The notes under the pieces: generated by a model
Seen by the model: only the letters and a program-made list of their open reading frames with translations
Told to the model about the DNA's origin: nothing
The model's database searches: none
In this document: positions 55,911 to 64,000 of the stretch, one piece after another
How positions within the stretch are numbered: position 1 is the stretch's first letter
Layout: each line of letters begins with the position of its first letter
Origin: PALSA-911 sp963743035
Lineage (GTDB): Bacteria; Pseudomonadota; Alphaproteobacteria; Acetobacterales; Acetobacteraceae
Assembly: GCA_963743035.1 (NCBI GenBank)
Contig: CAVUOB010000012.1
Span: 124,001-188,000 of the forward strand
Reading direction: 5' to 3'
Length of the DNA: 64,000 nt
Translations under genes and position numbers: made by a program

Positions 55911-56456
55911 TCAATCAGTGGCGGCGCGCCACACGAAGCGGCCGTCACCGGCCTCGTCGGTCCACAGCGGGACCGCGCGGGCGACAATCGCGGTGGTGGG
56001 AAGTGGACCGAAATAGCGTCCGTCCAGGCTGTCCGGGACAGTCGGGTTCATGAGGAAGACTTCGCTGGGGCTGAGCGTGTGGCAGCCGCTCCAACGCGGC
56101 AGCGGACGGCCGAGATGGTCGCGTTCACGCGCCGCGCCGACGGCGATGTGATCGACGGTGACGGCATCGCCCGCGCGGCACACCGTCTGCCCAGGCAGCG
56201 CCATCACATGCTTCAGCAGCGGCACGCCCTTGGGCAGAAAGCCGCCATCGGCCAGGTAGCTGGCGATCGGTTCGGGCGCGCGCACGGCGACCAGCTCGAG
56301 CGCGTGGAGCTGTCCGGCCGGGCGGAGCGCATAAAGCCCGGTCGGCGTGCTCGCCGTGGCGTTCCAGATCAGGCGCGGCGCCGGATGGACGAAAGCCAAG
56401 CCGATGAAGACGAGCATGGCGAAATACGTCGTCATGACGTAGCCAAAGCGGGTCAT
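55911..56456 (-). CDS. traF: TraF-type S26 signal peptidase of the conjugation system
   Basis: 181 residues from the ATG at 56456 (ATGA overlap with DUF2840). One N-terminal membrane segment (TTYFAMLVFIGLAFV) is followed by the S26 peptidase motifs: NATASTPTGLY with the catalytic Ser, VPLLKHVMALPGQTV with the catalytic Lys, and DSLDGRYFGPLPTTAI near the end. TraF processes and cyclises the TrbC pilin in RP4-like systems. Confidence 0.92.
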   Translation of the reverse strand: MTRFGYVMTTYFAMLVFIGLAFVHPAPRLIWNATASTPTGLYALRPAGQLHALELVAVRAPEPIASYLADGGFLPKGVPLLKHVMALPGQTVCRAGDAVTVDHIAVGAARERDHLGRPLPRWSGCHTLSPSEVFLMNPTVPDSLDGRYFGPLPTTAIVARAVPLWTDEAGDGRFVWRAATD

Positions 56457-56971
56457 AGCGTGACGCTCCGGCGCTTGAGCCAAGCGGCATGCTGATCGCG
56501 CGTGTAGGGGCGCGCTTCATGGCCGGCAGCGAGACGGTTGTGGAGGTGGCGCCAGTATTCCGGCGCGGCGTCGGCGGGATCGATGTCGAGCGCCTCGACG
56601 GCGTCGATCGCCTGCAGCACGCGCTCGACCTTCGGCCAGCTATCGACGCGCAGCAGGATCTCGCCGCCGGGGCGCACGAAAGGCAGCGTCTGGAAACGTG
56701 CGCCAGGCTCGACCGCGCGCACGATGTCCATGCGCGAGACGACGGTGCCGTAGTCGTTCGACGCCCAGCGCACGAACGCGAAAATGCTGCCGGGCTTGAA
56801 GCTCGAGATGCTGCGGCGGCGATCGAGGATCTTCTCCTCGGCGCGCCGGCCGAAGCGTAGCCAGTGCTCGATCTTCTTCTCGATCCAGGTCAGTTCGACA
56901 TGGGTAAGTGCGACGGTGCGCCGATGCGATGGCGGCACGACACGCGGCGGCGACGGCTCGTTATCGTTCAT
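56453..56971 (-). CDS. DUF2840-family protein
   Basis: 172 residues. The family blocks are VELTWIEKKIEHWLRFGR, FAFVRWASNDYGTVVSRMDI and the C-terminal DQHAAWLKRRSVTL. No membrane segment or catalytic motif is seen. It is coupled by ATGA overlaps to the ribbon-helix-helix gene before it and to traF after it; function unknown, always found in this position of such elements. Confidence 0.87.
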   Translation of the reverse strand: MNDNEPSPPRVVPPSHRRTVALTHVELTWIEKKIEHWLRFGRRAEEKILDRRRSISSFKPGSIFAFVRWASNDYGTVVSRMDIVRAVEPGARFQTLPFVRPGGEILLRVDSWPKVERVLQAIDAVEALDIDPADAAPEYWRHLHNRLAAGHEARPYTRDQHAAWLKRRSVTL

Positions 56972-57222
56972 GAGGTCTCTCCGGGATCGGCGGGGAATTC
57001 GCGCGCCAGGAGGTCGCGCAGCATGTCGGCGACGGTGATCCCGCGCCGGAAAGCGGCGACCTTGATGCGGCCGCGCAGCGCCGGCGTGACGTCGATCGTC
57101 AACCGGGCGGTGAAGGCGGAGGGCTCGTCGCCGTGCCGGCTTGGCGCTTCCGGCGTCTTGATCCAGCTCTCGGCGTCGCCGGGCCGGGCGGCGAAGCCGC
57201 GTCGGGTGGCGCGCTCGCTCAT
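56968..57222 (-). CDS. Ribbon-helix-helix protein paired with ParA
   Basis: 84 residues from the ATG at 57222, which overlaps the ParA stop (ATGA). A disordered basic N-terminus is followed by a ribbon-helix-helix (TARLTIDVTPALRGRIKVAA, then GITVADMLRDLLAREF). The layout resembles ParG/omega-type centromere-binding partners of ParA ATPases, so it may be the partition partner; that role is inferred from position. Confidence 0.8.
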   Translation of the reverse strand: MSERATRRGFAARPGDAESWIKTPEAPSRHGDEPSAFTARLTIDVTPALRGRIKVAAFRRGITVADMLRDLLAREFPADPGETS

Positions 57223-57860
57223 GGCGCGATCCTCGCGACTTCGGCGGCGAGCGCTGCGATCTCGCGCGCCGCGGCGCTCTGCTCGGCCAGCTCGAACACG
57301 AGGCGGCCGGACTGTGCGGCGTCGGCAAAGACGACACGCTGGCCGACCGTGCTGGACGAGCACCGGCGGGTCGTGATCGGCGAGCGTCTCGGCCGTCTCG
57401 CGGGCGATGACCGTGCGCGCGCCGCAGCGGTTCAAGCACGAAGCGCGCCGCGAGCTGGGGTCGATAGATGCGCGCCTCGCGAAGCAGGCCGAGCATCTCG
57501 GCCGATGCCCAGCCGTCGAACGGCGACGGCTGTACGGGGATCAGCACGAGGTCGGCGGCTAAGCAGCGCCGAGCGCATCAGCCCGGCGATGCGCGGCGGT
57601 CCGTCGATGACGACATGATCGGCGGTGCGCGCGATCTCGGGCGCCTCGCGATGGAGCGTGTCGCGCGCGAGACCCACCACGCCGAACAGCCGTGAGACGT
57701 TTTCCCGCGCCCGCTGCTGCGACCAATCGAGCGCCGAGCCCTGCGGGTCCGCATCGATCAGCGTAACGCGCTTGCCGTGCAGCGCCAGCTCGCCGGCGAG
57801 GTGCAGCGCAAGCGTCGTCTTGCCGACGCCGCCCTTCTGGTTGAGCAGAGCGACGATCAT
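57219..57860 (-). CDS. parA: ParA-type partition ATPase (three one-base frame breaks)
   Basis: From the ATG at 57860 (strong GGGAGGGAA site) the protein begins with the deviant Walker A NQKGGVGKTTLALHLAG, followed by TLIDADPQGSALDWS and DHVVIDGPPRI. Removing one base near 57561, 57432 and 57356 joins LVLIPVQPSPFDGWASAEML, FVLNRCGARTVIARETAETL and QRVVFADAAQSGRLVFELA into one frame ending at 57219, about 213 residues. It should stabilise the element together with the downstream ribbon-helix-helix protein. Confidence 0.88.
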
Positions 57861-59054
57861 CTGCTTCCCTCCCGGCTTGCGGCCGAAGGGCAGCGACGGC
57901 TGTCGTGCTGGTGGTTCGGAGGTCTGCGCAGCGGTGGTGGCGCGCTTATCCGCAGATCGCGCGCGCCAACTACAAGAGTTAGATTCTGAGTTAGACTCTA
58001 AGTTAAGGCCCGGAATCGCCGTTTCCGGCCAAAGCGTTAGCTGCGGTTCGTGCGTGCGAAGTCCCGATAGGGCTGCGTGCGGAGTCCCGATACCGTTTGC
58101 GTGCGAAGTCCCGAGCGCTTCCACAGCCCCATCCACAGGGGCTGTGGATAAGTGGGCCGGCAGGATGCGCAGCAGCTCGCGGCGGCCCTGCCACTCGATG
58201 CGCAGGCGATAGCCGGGCAGCGGCTGGCGCGCGGCGATGCGCCGGATCTGGAGCGCGAAATCGGAGACGCGCACCAGGCTTCCGGACTTCTGGTGGAGAT
58301 GGGCGATCTCGAACAGCCAACCCTTGGGCTGGCGGCCGGCATGCTTGCGGGCGACGCGATAGAGCCAGCGCTCGATGCCGCCGGTCAGACGGAAGTAGGC
58401 GGGGTCGATGGCCAGGACGAGCGAGCGGTCGATGACGCCGCGGTAGAACCAGTCGGGGAGCACGAACTCCATGCCCTCGATGCGGCCGTCGCGCGTCGTG
58501 CATTCCTCCCACTCGTTGATCCAGGAGAACTGGTGGCGCCGCCAATGCTCGCCGTTGCGGATGGTGGTGCGGATGACGGTCGATTGCAGGCGGGCGAGCG
58601 CGCCCTTCAGGAGCTTGTAGTCGCGGGCGCCGGTCTGGCGGCCGATCGCGGTCAGGAGCTGATAGGGCGTGAAGCGCAGGAAGCGCGAGGTCTTGAAGCC
58701 GAGGTTTTCGGCCTCGACGATCTGGCTCGCCGCCCAGATCAGCACGTCGGCGTCCCAGATGGTCGCCATGCCGTGCTCGGGCACGGCGTAGACCTCGACG
58801 CGGACATCGCCGGCTTCGTAGAGGATCGGCGTCGTGCGCCTGGCTTTGGCGAGCGAGAAGAACGGCCGCTCCATCAGGTCGCGCTGGTCGCGCGGGCTGG
58901 CGTCGCCGGTGGCGACGACGAACGGTTCGAGCTTGCTCCGTTCGCTGGCTGGTGATGAGGCGGCGGCGACGACATCGACGGAGCGCCGCTTCAGCGATGC
59001 GCGTGGCCGGCGGCGCGGGCCTCGACGTAGCGAGGATCCGACGTCGAGCTGCAC
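57861..59054 (-). CDS. repA: RepA-type replication initiator
   Basis: The RPA (replication initiator protein A) domain is clear: ASPRDQRDLMERPFFSLAKA, then MATIWDADVLIWAASQIVEA and FSWINEWEE. The start is unresolved: the only in-frame ATG before the conserved part is at 59054, inside the AlpA-like gene. As read there is no stop before ParA, so RepA and ParA form one open frame. A one-base extra near 57975 would instead end RepA at a TGA overlapping the ParA ATG, the usual ATGA coupling. RepA gives the excised element the ability to replicate. Confidence 0.82.
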
Positions 59055-59242
59055 GCGGCCTGGTCGGCCCAGGCTTCGAGGTCGTCGACCGCGTAGACGA
59101 CGCGGCCGCCGAGCTTGCGGAAAGTCGGGCCGCTGCCGTGGCAGCGATACTTTTCCAGCGTGCGCGGCGAGATGCCGAGGATGCGCGCCGCCTCATGGGT
59201 TCTGACGTAGCGGGCGGCGAGCTGCGCGGACCTGTCGAGCAT
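58991..59242 (-). CDS. AlpA/MerR-like helix-turn-helix DNA-binding protein
   Basis: 83 residues with a GGAGG site before the ATG at 59242. The HTH_17 pattern is plain: YVRTHEAARILGISPRTLEK, then RKLGGRVVYAVDDLEAWAD. Such small proteins act as excisionase-like or transcriptional regulators and usually precede repA in these elements. Its 3' end overlaps the N-terminal part of the RepA frame. Confidence 0.87.
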   Translation of the reverse strand: MLDRSAQLAARYVRTHEAARILGISPRTLEKYRCHGSGPTFRKLGGRVVYAVDDLEAWADQAACSSTSDPRYVEARAAGHAHR

Positions 59243-59457
59243 GGGAAGCCTCCGTCTTGCCTCGAAGCGCCGCGGCCAAGTCGCGGCATGTCGAGGTCAC
59301 GGTGGCGGAGGGATCAGGCGTTGGGGGTGGACGAAGATTTTCGGAAGGTTGTGTCCCCCTTCACGCGGCAATGAGCGGACGATTGTCCAATTCGTCACGG
59401 GCAAGGCGGGGATGAATGGAGGGGTAGTGCGCGCTGAAGGCCGGTATGCGTGGCTGG

Positions 59458-60247
59458 TCAGCCGCCGCGCAGAAGCTTCAGATAGCCGCGTTCGACGAGT
59501 GCAATCGAGTCGTGGATCAGACGGTTGGCCGTAGCGCCGGGCGTGGGAGTCTTTCCACTCGACCGATGGAAGTTGGGCCTGATCGGAACGCAAGAACTTC
59601 TTCGGCGATGTCGCGAGGGCCACCGCCCATCCTCGTGAATGTCGAAGGCATGAAGAAGCTGAACGAGCCGGCGCTTGCGCTGCGTCGTCAGTCGGAGCGC
59701 CCGAGGGAGAAGGCCGATGGTTTGGCCGCTAAGCCGGCGTATGAAGCGCGACGCGACATCGAGTCGAAGATCGACCGATGCCGCGCCGAGCGGCAGGAGA
59801 ATCATGGGGCGCCGAATGGCCAGATCGCTGCTGAGCCGGATGTGAAGCTCGCCCGACCCATCGACGATTACGACCTCCCGGCCCTCGTCATCGGTTCGGT
59901 CAGCGACAATCGTGCCGAGTTGGGATGGGTCGAGGGCTACAGGCGCAAACCCGCTCGGCGCCGCATCGAGCAGCAGCGTGCCGGGCGATAGTTCCGGCAG
60001 CCAGGTGACGGGTTCGGAGCCGACCGGAATGCTCGGGTCGTGGGCGAAACCGCAACCCCCATCGCCGGGCGAAATCCGCGCGAGCGGACTCCGCATCGAC
60101 ATGATCGCGCGCGATCTGGCGCTGGATTTGGGCGTAGTCGCGCCGGTATTCGGCGTTGCGACGCAGGAATTCGACGGCGAAGCCGGGACGTTCGAGGCGA
60201 TTCAAGTGATCGATCGTCTCCGGCGAGCGCCAATACTCTGTGGGCAT
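59458..60247 (-). CDS. DUF6499-DUF2285 protein (four one-base frame breaks)
   Basis: The N-terminus from 60247 (MPTEYWRSPETIDHLNRLER, ARRWGLRF) is the DUF6499/transcriptional-regulator-like domain. After repair near 60047 it continues AHDPSIPVGSEPVTWLPELS and the DUF2285 domain, ending VERGYLKLLRGG at 59458. Further single extra bases near 59624, 59590 and 59530 lie in the stretch before that end; removing them gives a continuous IAEEVLRSDQAQLPSVEWKD segment. These proteins are widespread at the control end of trb-type elements and are presumed regulators. Confidence 0.78.
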
Positions 60248-60372
60248 GGCGTTTCCTCTCGTCTTGCTCCCCTATTCGGGGAGCTTCAGACCATCCGGAA
60301 ACGCGGTCTTTGCGCTAGACCCTATGATTGCATCGCGTGCGACGACAACCCGTACAACAGACGTGTGGCGGC

Positions 60373-60636
60373 TCACTGCACCCGTGGCTCGAGCAGGTGC
60401 TGATAGCCGGTTTCGGTCATCCAGCGGGCGCGCGCCAGGTGGCTCTCATGGACGATTTTGGCGCGGCAGGGCTCTTGCGCTGGATCGAGCCCAAAGAGCA
60501 CCAGCACGACCTCTCGCCAGTCGGCGCCCTCTTCCTCGGCCATCAACAACCGAAGGTATATCGCCAGATGCTGCTCGTCATAGGCGTTCACGCGGTCGGT
60601 AAGCGGCGGCCGGTCATAGAAAGGCGCCTCGGTCAT
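60373..60636 (-). CDS. Small conserved element protein (DUF2285-associated)
   Basis: 87 residues from the ATG at 60636. The sequence is helix-rich and well formed (MTEAPFYDRPPLTDRVNAYD, ADWREVVLVLFGLDP, ARARWMTETGYQHLL). Proteins of this look occur next to DUF6499/DUF2285 genes in conjugative elements, but I cannot name the family with certainty. It is divergent from the XRE regulator. Confidence 0.7.
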   Translation of the reverse strand: MTEAPFYDRPPLTDRVNAYDEQHLAIYLRLLMAEEEGADWREVVLVLFGLDPAQEPCRAKIVHESHLARARWMTETGYQHLLEPRVQ

Positions 60637-60813
60637 TGCGATCTTTCCCCCGTCGAGATCAAAGCAATGGAGTAGGGATTCATTTACCGCAAATTTTAAC
60701 AGACTTCGCGCCCGATTAAGCCAGCGCCGCGATGCTTATGGCGCATCACGTTGCTCAAGTTGACGGTGCAGGAGCGCTCGGAACCAGGGATGAATAGCAT
60801 AACCCTCGGACGA

Positions 60814-60849
60814 ATCGGAACGATCGTTCCTGGAACGATGATTCCGATA
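60814..60849. promoter_or_regulatory. Palindromic operator cluster upstream of the XRE regulator
   Basis: Three GGAACGAT half-sites occur in 23 bp: 60817-60824, inverted at 60823-60830, and again at 60832-60839. The first two form a perfect 14-bp palindrome (GGAACGATCGTTCC), and the second and third a perfect 8-bp inverted repeat with a 1-bp spacer. An outer pair, ATCGGAA and TTCCGAT, brackets them. The cluster lies 20-50 bp before the regulator ATG in the divergent promoter, as expected for autoregulation. Confidence 0.62.
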
Positions 60850-60866
60850 TCGGCTCCATCGTTGCC

Positions 60867-61118
60867 ATGGATCTCAAGGAGGTCGTGGCGATCAATCTGC
60901 GTCGGTTGCGTCATGCGAAAGGAATGACGCAAGAAGAGTTGGCCGAACGGGCCGGGTTGAGCGCCCGGTACATTGGCGCGATCGAGCGCGCCGACGTGTC
61001 GGCGAGCGTCACGGTGCTGGGTCAGGTAGCCGAAGCGCTGGAGGCGGAGGCGGCCGAGTTGGTGCGAGGCCCTCATCGAAAAGGCGACTCGGCGGTCTCG
61101 GCCGAGCCTCAAGAATAG
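60867..61118 (+). CDS. XRE-family helix-turn-helix regulator
   Basis: 83 residues. A complete HTH_3 domain at residues 6-65: INLRRLRHAKGMTQEELAER, then LSARYIGAIERADVSASV and LGQVAEALEAEA. Likely a repressor of the element's control region, acting at the palindromes just upstream. It is divergent from the small conserved gene at 60373-60636. Confidence 0.9.
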   Translation: MDLKEVVAINLRRLRHAKGMTQEELAERAGLSARYIGAIERADVSASVTVLGQVAEALEAEAAELVRGPHRKGDSAVSAEPQE

Positions 61119-61233
61119 CGTCTTCGCGCCGTGCGCCTCTGGGTTCGACCTGGGCCGACGGCGGTCGAGGAACTCTCGCAAAATAGAAGCGATGCCCCGC
61201 CCGGACCAGCCGGACGGGGCATTGTAGGCGGGG

Positions 61234-61560
61234 TCAGTCGCTCCGGCGGCCGTTGGGGCGGGACCAGATCAGGCTGTAGCCTTCGCCCTCTTCGTCGTCG
61301 AAGAGGTTGGCGAAGATCGGGGCGGTGAAGCTCGGATCGTCGAGCTTGAGGCCCAGATAGTCGCGGCCCTCGTTGGAGCGCTTGGCCCAGGCGGCGCCGA
61401 TCTCGACTCGGCCGACATAGACGCGGTGGCTGGGGCTGTTGTCGCCGGAGCGGGTGGTTTCGGGGACGATCCGGACGTTCTTGGCCTGGACCGAGAGGGT
61501 GACGATTTCGCCGGTGAATTCGTTCGAGCCGGTCTTCTTGAAGGTGCCGATGGTCGCCAT
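61234..61560 (-). CDS. DUF736-family protein (second copy)
   Basis: 108 residues from the ATG at 61560 with GGAGAA upstream. Blocks: MATIGTFKKTGSNEFTGEIV, SHRVYVGRVEIGAAWAKRS, LKLDDPSFTAPIFANLF and SLIWSRPNGRR. It is clearly related to, but diverged from, the copy at 55540-55875, so it is an old paralogue or a separate acquisition rather than a recent duplication. Confidence 0.9.
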   Translation of the reverse strand: MATIGTFKKTGSNEFTGEIVTLSVQAKNVRIVPETTRSGDNSPSHRVYVGRVEIGAAWAKRSNEGRDYLGLKLDDPSFTAPIFANLFDDEEGEGYSLIWSRPNGRRSD

Positions 61561-62160
61561 GGTAGTTCTCCTTGATCTCTGTTTCCGAGCCCGCACCATT
61601 GCGGCCTCGATGGTGATCGAGGGGCCGGAGGCGATCGACGGCGCACCCCGAAGGGGCTCGACAGCAAAGGAGGGACTTTCTTGTCTCGCGAGGAATGACG
61701 GCGCAGCCGGCAGGGGAAGAAAGTTTTGACGCCGCTGTTGCGCCATAGGCGGTCGAGGCTTCAGCCGGCCTTCGGCCAGATCAATCCATCGAAGAGGCCG
61801 TTCGGTGCGCTCGGCCTGACAGAGCTGACATCAAGGGGAACGTGGCGACTTTCGAGTCACCGCGGAGGCTGGCCAGTGAATTCGACGGTAATCCGGCCCC
61901 CGTCCTGGCCACCAACGGATCTCCTGCTTCGGAGACCAAGCTCCGGCTGCACGCCCCGTCACGCGCTTCGTTGGCCATATCCGTAAGACGTCGCCACCTC
62001 GGCCATGCCGCCTCAACAACCCGCCACGACGCCCGGTACTCTGCGATTTATCGGGTGAGCTTCGACGCCAGTCGGCCCTCACTCCGCGTTCGACGACGAG
62101 GATCGCGAGCATACGGAATGCGTGATCTGGCCCGCCCCAACGGCCGTCGACGTGATGATG
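61561..62160. other. Stretch without a convincing gene
   Basis: Several short open frames exist on both strands, but none shows a recognisable motif, ribosome site and codon pattern together. It lies between the DUF736 gene and a membrane-protein gene, both leftward, so it should hold the DUF736 promoter close to 61561. I see no clear repeat or RNA structure. Confidence 0.4.
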
Positions 62161-62601
62161 TCAGCCCCGCGCTAAGCCCTGTCCGGCTGGTCCGGGCGCG
62201 GCCATTCCGGTGAAGCGGACGAACGCCGTGACGCTGACGGCGATTGCGCCGATGACAGCGAAGATCGTCTGCCAGGTGGGTGAAGGCATCGCCATCTGGG
62301 CGATTCCATGCGTGGCGCTGTAGCCAGCGACGGTGGCGGGCGCGACATAGAGAAGGATGATCAGGAGCCGAGCCCACGCCCATGGCACAACGGCGAGCGC
62401 AAGCTGGCCAAGGCCAAAGGTGACGCCGCCGGCTACAAGACCCACGGCAATGCCGCCGAGCACGCCGGCCCCTGTGTGAAAGGCCCAGATGCCGATCGTC
62501 AGACCGGCGAAAAACGGCAGCGCAAAGACAGCGAGGGTGAACAGCAGCCAGCAGATAAAGCCGATGCCGACGATGACGAGGAGTGGTCCGAAGATGATCA
62601 T
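62161..62601 (-). CDS. Small polytopic membrane protein
   Basis: 146 residues from the ATG at 62601, with about five hydrophobic segments: LLVIVGIGFICWLLFTLAVF, then AVGLVAGGVTFGLGQLALAV, LLIILLYVAPATVAGYSA and IFAVIGAIAVSVTAFV. The frame stays open upstream through another hydrophobic, Trp-rich stretch (about 62610-62740), so the true start may be earlier. No family recognised; it may be an element-borne membrane accessory gene. Confidence 0.6.
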   Translation of the reverse strand: MIIFGPLLVIVGIGFICWLLFTLAVFALPFFAGLTIGIWAFHTGAGVLGGIAVGLVAGGVTFGLGQLALAVVPWAWARLLIILLYVAPATVAGYSATHGIAQMAMPSPTWQTIFAVIGAIAVSVTAFVRFTGMAAPGPAGQGLARG

Positions 62602-62749
62602 GGCGGTGTACTCCGTGAGATAAAGGTCTGACGGTCGCGCCTTCCACCACCACCACGGCGCGACCATGAGTATAGCCGCAAACAGGCGCCAGCGGGAGCG
62701 GAAATCCCGCTGGCCCTGTGCGGTCCAGCTTGCGTGGGGATGCGCCCCT

Positions 62750-62917
62750 TCATCGCTGGAAGGGGTCGAATTCGTGGATGACGGCGGCGGGATCGCCGTC
62801 ATATTCGGTGGCCAGCATGACGCCGAAGTTGCCAGCGTCAGCATGAAAGACGACGACGCAGACCATGAGAGTGATGGCGAGGTTCCAGCCGTTAGCGAAT
62901 GCGAGGGCTTGAGACAT
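62750..62917 (-). CDS. Small single-span membrane protein
   Basis: 55 residues from the ATG at 62917: a hydrophobic segment (WNLAITLMVCVVVFHADAG) followed by a polar tail (LATEYDGDPAAVIHEFDPFQ). A GGAG site precedes the ATG. It lies just upstream of the polytopic membrane protein in the same direction. Function unknown; it may be a real small gene because the frame and hydrophobic segment are clean. Confidence 0.5.
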   Translation of the reverse strand: MSQALAFANGWNLAITLMVCVVVFHADAGNFGVMLATEYDGDPAAVIHEFDPFQR

Positions 62918-63236
62918 TGATCCGGCTCCTGTGCTGAGGCGGGGACCATCCCCGCGCGACAGGCGCCCGATGTGTTCGGCCGAGGGCCGCAATCACCGCG
63001 AAGGCGAAGACGCAGCGGCGGCACGCTTCGCGTAAGCCGACCCTTTACGGGTTGATGGCGTCAGGCCCTCGGCCGGACCAAGGATCAGCGCTGATAGACG
63101 CGGGGTGGCGCCCGCCGGCAGGAGCCGCCACTCAAAGGCCGTCGCGGACAATGCATGGAACCTCGTTGTCCTCACGGTGCGCTGACCGATCGGCTAAGGT
63201 GTGCTTACGAGTGACATGATGGTTGAGGCATGCGGC
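62918..63236. other. Divergent intergenic region
   Basis: About 320 bp between the small leftward membrane gene and the rightward hypothetical gene at 63237. No gene or strong repeat is visible; promoters for both directions are expected here. Confidence 0.4.
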
Positions 63237-63446
63237 ATGGCGGAATTCACGGGACGTGACCTGCATCTGGTGAAGAAGGCGCTGGCCATCGCGGTGCTTT
63301 CGATCGAGCGGCAGCCAGGGCCATTTCAATCGGCGTCCGATCAGAGCGATATGAAGGCGCTGCTCGATGGCCTGATCGAGAACGATACGGAGTTGGCGCA
63401 CTATGCTCGTGCGGCCAGGATTGCGGTGACGGGTGAACCGGACTGA
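63237..63446 (+). CDS. Small hypothetical element protein
   Basis: 69 residues from the ATG at 63237, preceded by GAGG at 8 bases; the frame also has an ATG at 63201. Helical and well composed (TGRDLHLVKKALAIAVLSIE, then MKALLDGLIENDTELAHYAR). No domain recognised. It is convergent with the DUF2493 gene and is probably an accessory gene of the element. Confidence 0.6.
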   Translation: MAEFTGRDLHLVKKALAIAVLSIERQPGPFQSASDQSDMKALLDGLIENDTELAHYARAARIAVTGEPD

Positions 63447-63519
63447 AAGGCGGCTTCGCGGAAAGCCGCTGATCCGCCTTTCCGGGTTCACGTCATTGCG
63501 GATGAAGAGAAGGCGGCGC

Positions 63520-64000
63520 TCACGCGCCGCCGAACTTCCAGACCGGGATGCCGAGCTTCTTCGCCTTGTCGGCGAGGTTGTCCTGGATGCCGGTGCCGGG
63601 GAAGTGCAGGACGCCGATCGGCAGCGTCTCCACCATCGCATCGTTGCGCTTGAACGGCGCGGCCTTGGCGTGCTTCGTCCAGTCGGGCTTGAAGGCGATC
63701 TGCGGGACCTTGCGGTTGTCGGCCCATTTGGCGGCGATCAGCTCGGCGCCCTTGGGCGATCCGCCGTGCAGCAGCACCATGTCGGGATGCTTGGCGTGGA
63801 CCTGGTCGAGCTTCGCCCAGATCAGCCGGTGATCGTTGAAGTCGAGCCCGCCGGTGAGTGCGACCTTCGGACCCGCGGGGAGGAGCACCTGGTTCGCCGG
63901 CGCGCTTCTTCGCCGCCAGGAAATCGCGGCTGTCGATCATCGCGGAGGTCAGATTGCGATGGTTGACCTTCGACCCGTTGCGCGGCCGCCAGGCTGAATG
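63520..64000 (-). CDS. DUF2493/SLOG-family protein, cut by the window edge (one-base frame break)
   Basis: The readable C-terminal part has the SLOG (YspA, cpYpsA-related) fold: LPAGPKVALTGGLDFNDHRL, then DMVLLHGGSPKGAELIAAKW and GIPVWKFGGA at the end. One extra base near 63903 separates this from the upstream part (LTSAMIDSRDFLAAKK), which runs to the window edge in another frame. The start is beyond 64,000. SLOG proteins of this class bind nucleotides such as ADP-ribose-like ligands; the role in the element is unknown. Confidence 0.8.

Noticed and set aside
61726..62112. Short frames on both strands between the DUF736 and membrane-protein genes
   Set aside because: Arg/Pro-rich, no ribosome site and no recognisable domain.

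Overview
The window is high-GC alphaproteobacterial DNA. Gene content of the left half (Tad pilus genes, paired amidohydrolases, Rieske/ferredoxin-reductase pair, CoxG, UdgX, a polA with a zf-CHCC gene just upstream) fits Rhodospirillales and perhaps Acetobacteraceae; that family-level guess is inference only. The right half (from about 29.6 kb) is a conjugative element of the trb/traG/RepA/ParA type found across Alphaproteobacteria.

Layout. (1) 1-3.8 kb: a Tad/Flp pilus operon read leftward (flp, cpaA, cpaB, cpaC, a small lipoprotein, cpaE running off the left edge). (2) 3.8-5.2 kb: a graveyard with the 3' fragment of a tRNA-Leu gene, an IS5-type transposase tail and an internally deleted IS3-family element. 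(3) 5.2-8.8 kb: a hypothetical gene, a LOV-GGDEF-EAL signalling protein with a degenerate GGDEF motif, and a GlxA/AraC-type regulator. (4) 9.1-14.2 kb: an IS pile-up. An IS256-family element is split by an IS110-family element, an IS5-family (IS427-type) element abuts it, and an IS4-family transposase follows. (5) 14.2-29.6 kb: chromosomal metabolism and repair. It holds two metal-dependent amidohydrolases, a DUF1203 protein, a Rieske ferredoxin with a divergent ferredoxin reductase, UdgX, an SDR, a frameshifted ThDP enzyme, a CoxG-like protein, an MFS exporter, DNA polymerase I, a zinc-finger protein and a lipoprotein hydrolase. Two 282-bp inverted copies of a structured repeat (about 95% identical) flank the ThDP-CoxG-MFS block.

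(6) 29.6-64 kb: the conjugative element. It begins in a tRNA-Arg gene cut just after the anticodon; a complete tRNA-Arg(CCG) lies 250 bp further in. Cargo comes first: a SOUL protein, then a leftward operon dabB-dabA-cysD-DUF6671-small gene, a divergent LysR regulator, a Fic protein and a second LysR regulator. DabAB is an energy-coupled inorganic-carbon uptake machine, so the element appears to carry a mobile CO2/bicarbonate accumulation module. Then comes the mating apparatus, also read leftward: relaxase, traG, CopG, trbB-C-D-E-J-K-L-F-G-I, DUF2274. Upstream of it are maintenance genes: AlpA-like HTH, RepA, ParA, a ribbon-helix-helix protein, DUF2840, TraF peptidase, DUF736 and a lytic transglycosylase. 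Last come regulators and hypotheticals (DUF6499/DUF2285, XRE with palindromic operators, DUF736, membrane proteins, a SLOG/DUF2493 protein cut by the right edge). No integrase gene is in the window; it probably lies beyond 64 kb.

A caution for every user: at least 19 reading-frame breaks can each be repaired by deleting ONE base, 17 of them to the right of 29.6 kb (cysD, dabA x2, fic, trbG, trbF, trbE x3, parA x3, DUF6499/2285 x4, DUF2493). I saw none that needs an added base. This looks more like insertion-type sequencing or assembly error in the element than gene decay. I therefore annotate these as full-length genes and give the approximate repair sites.
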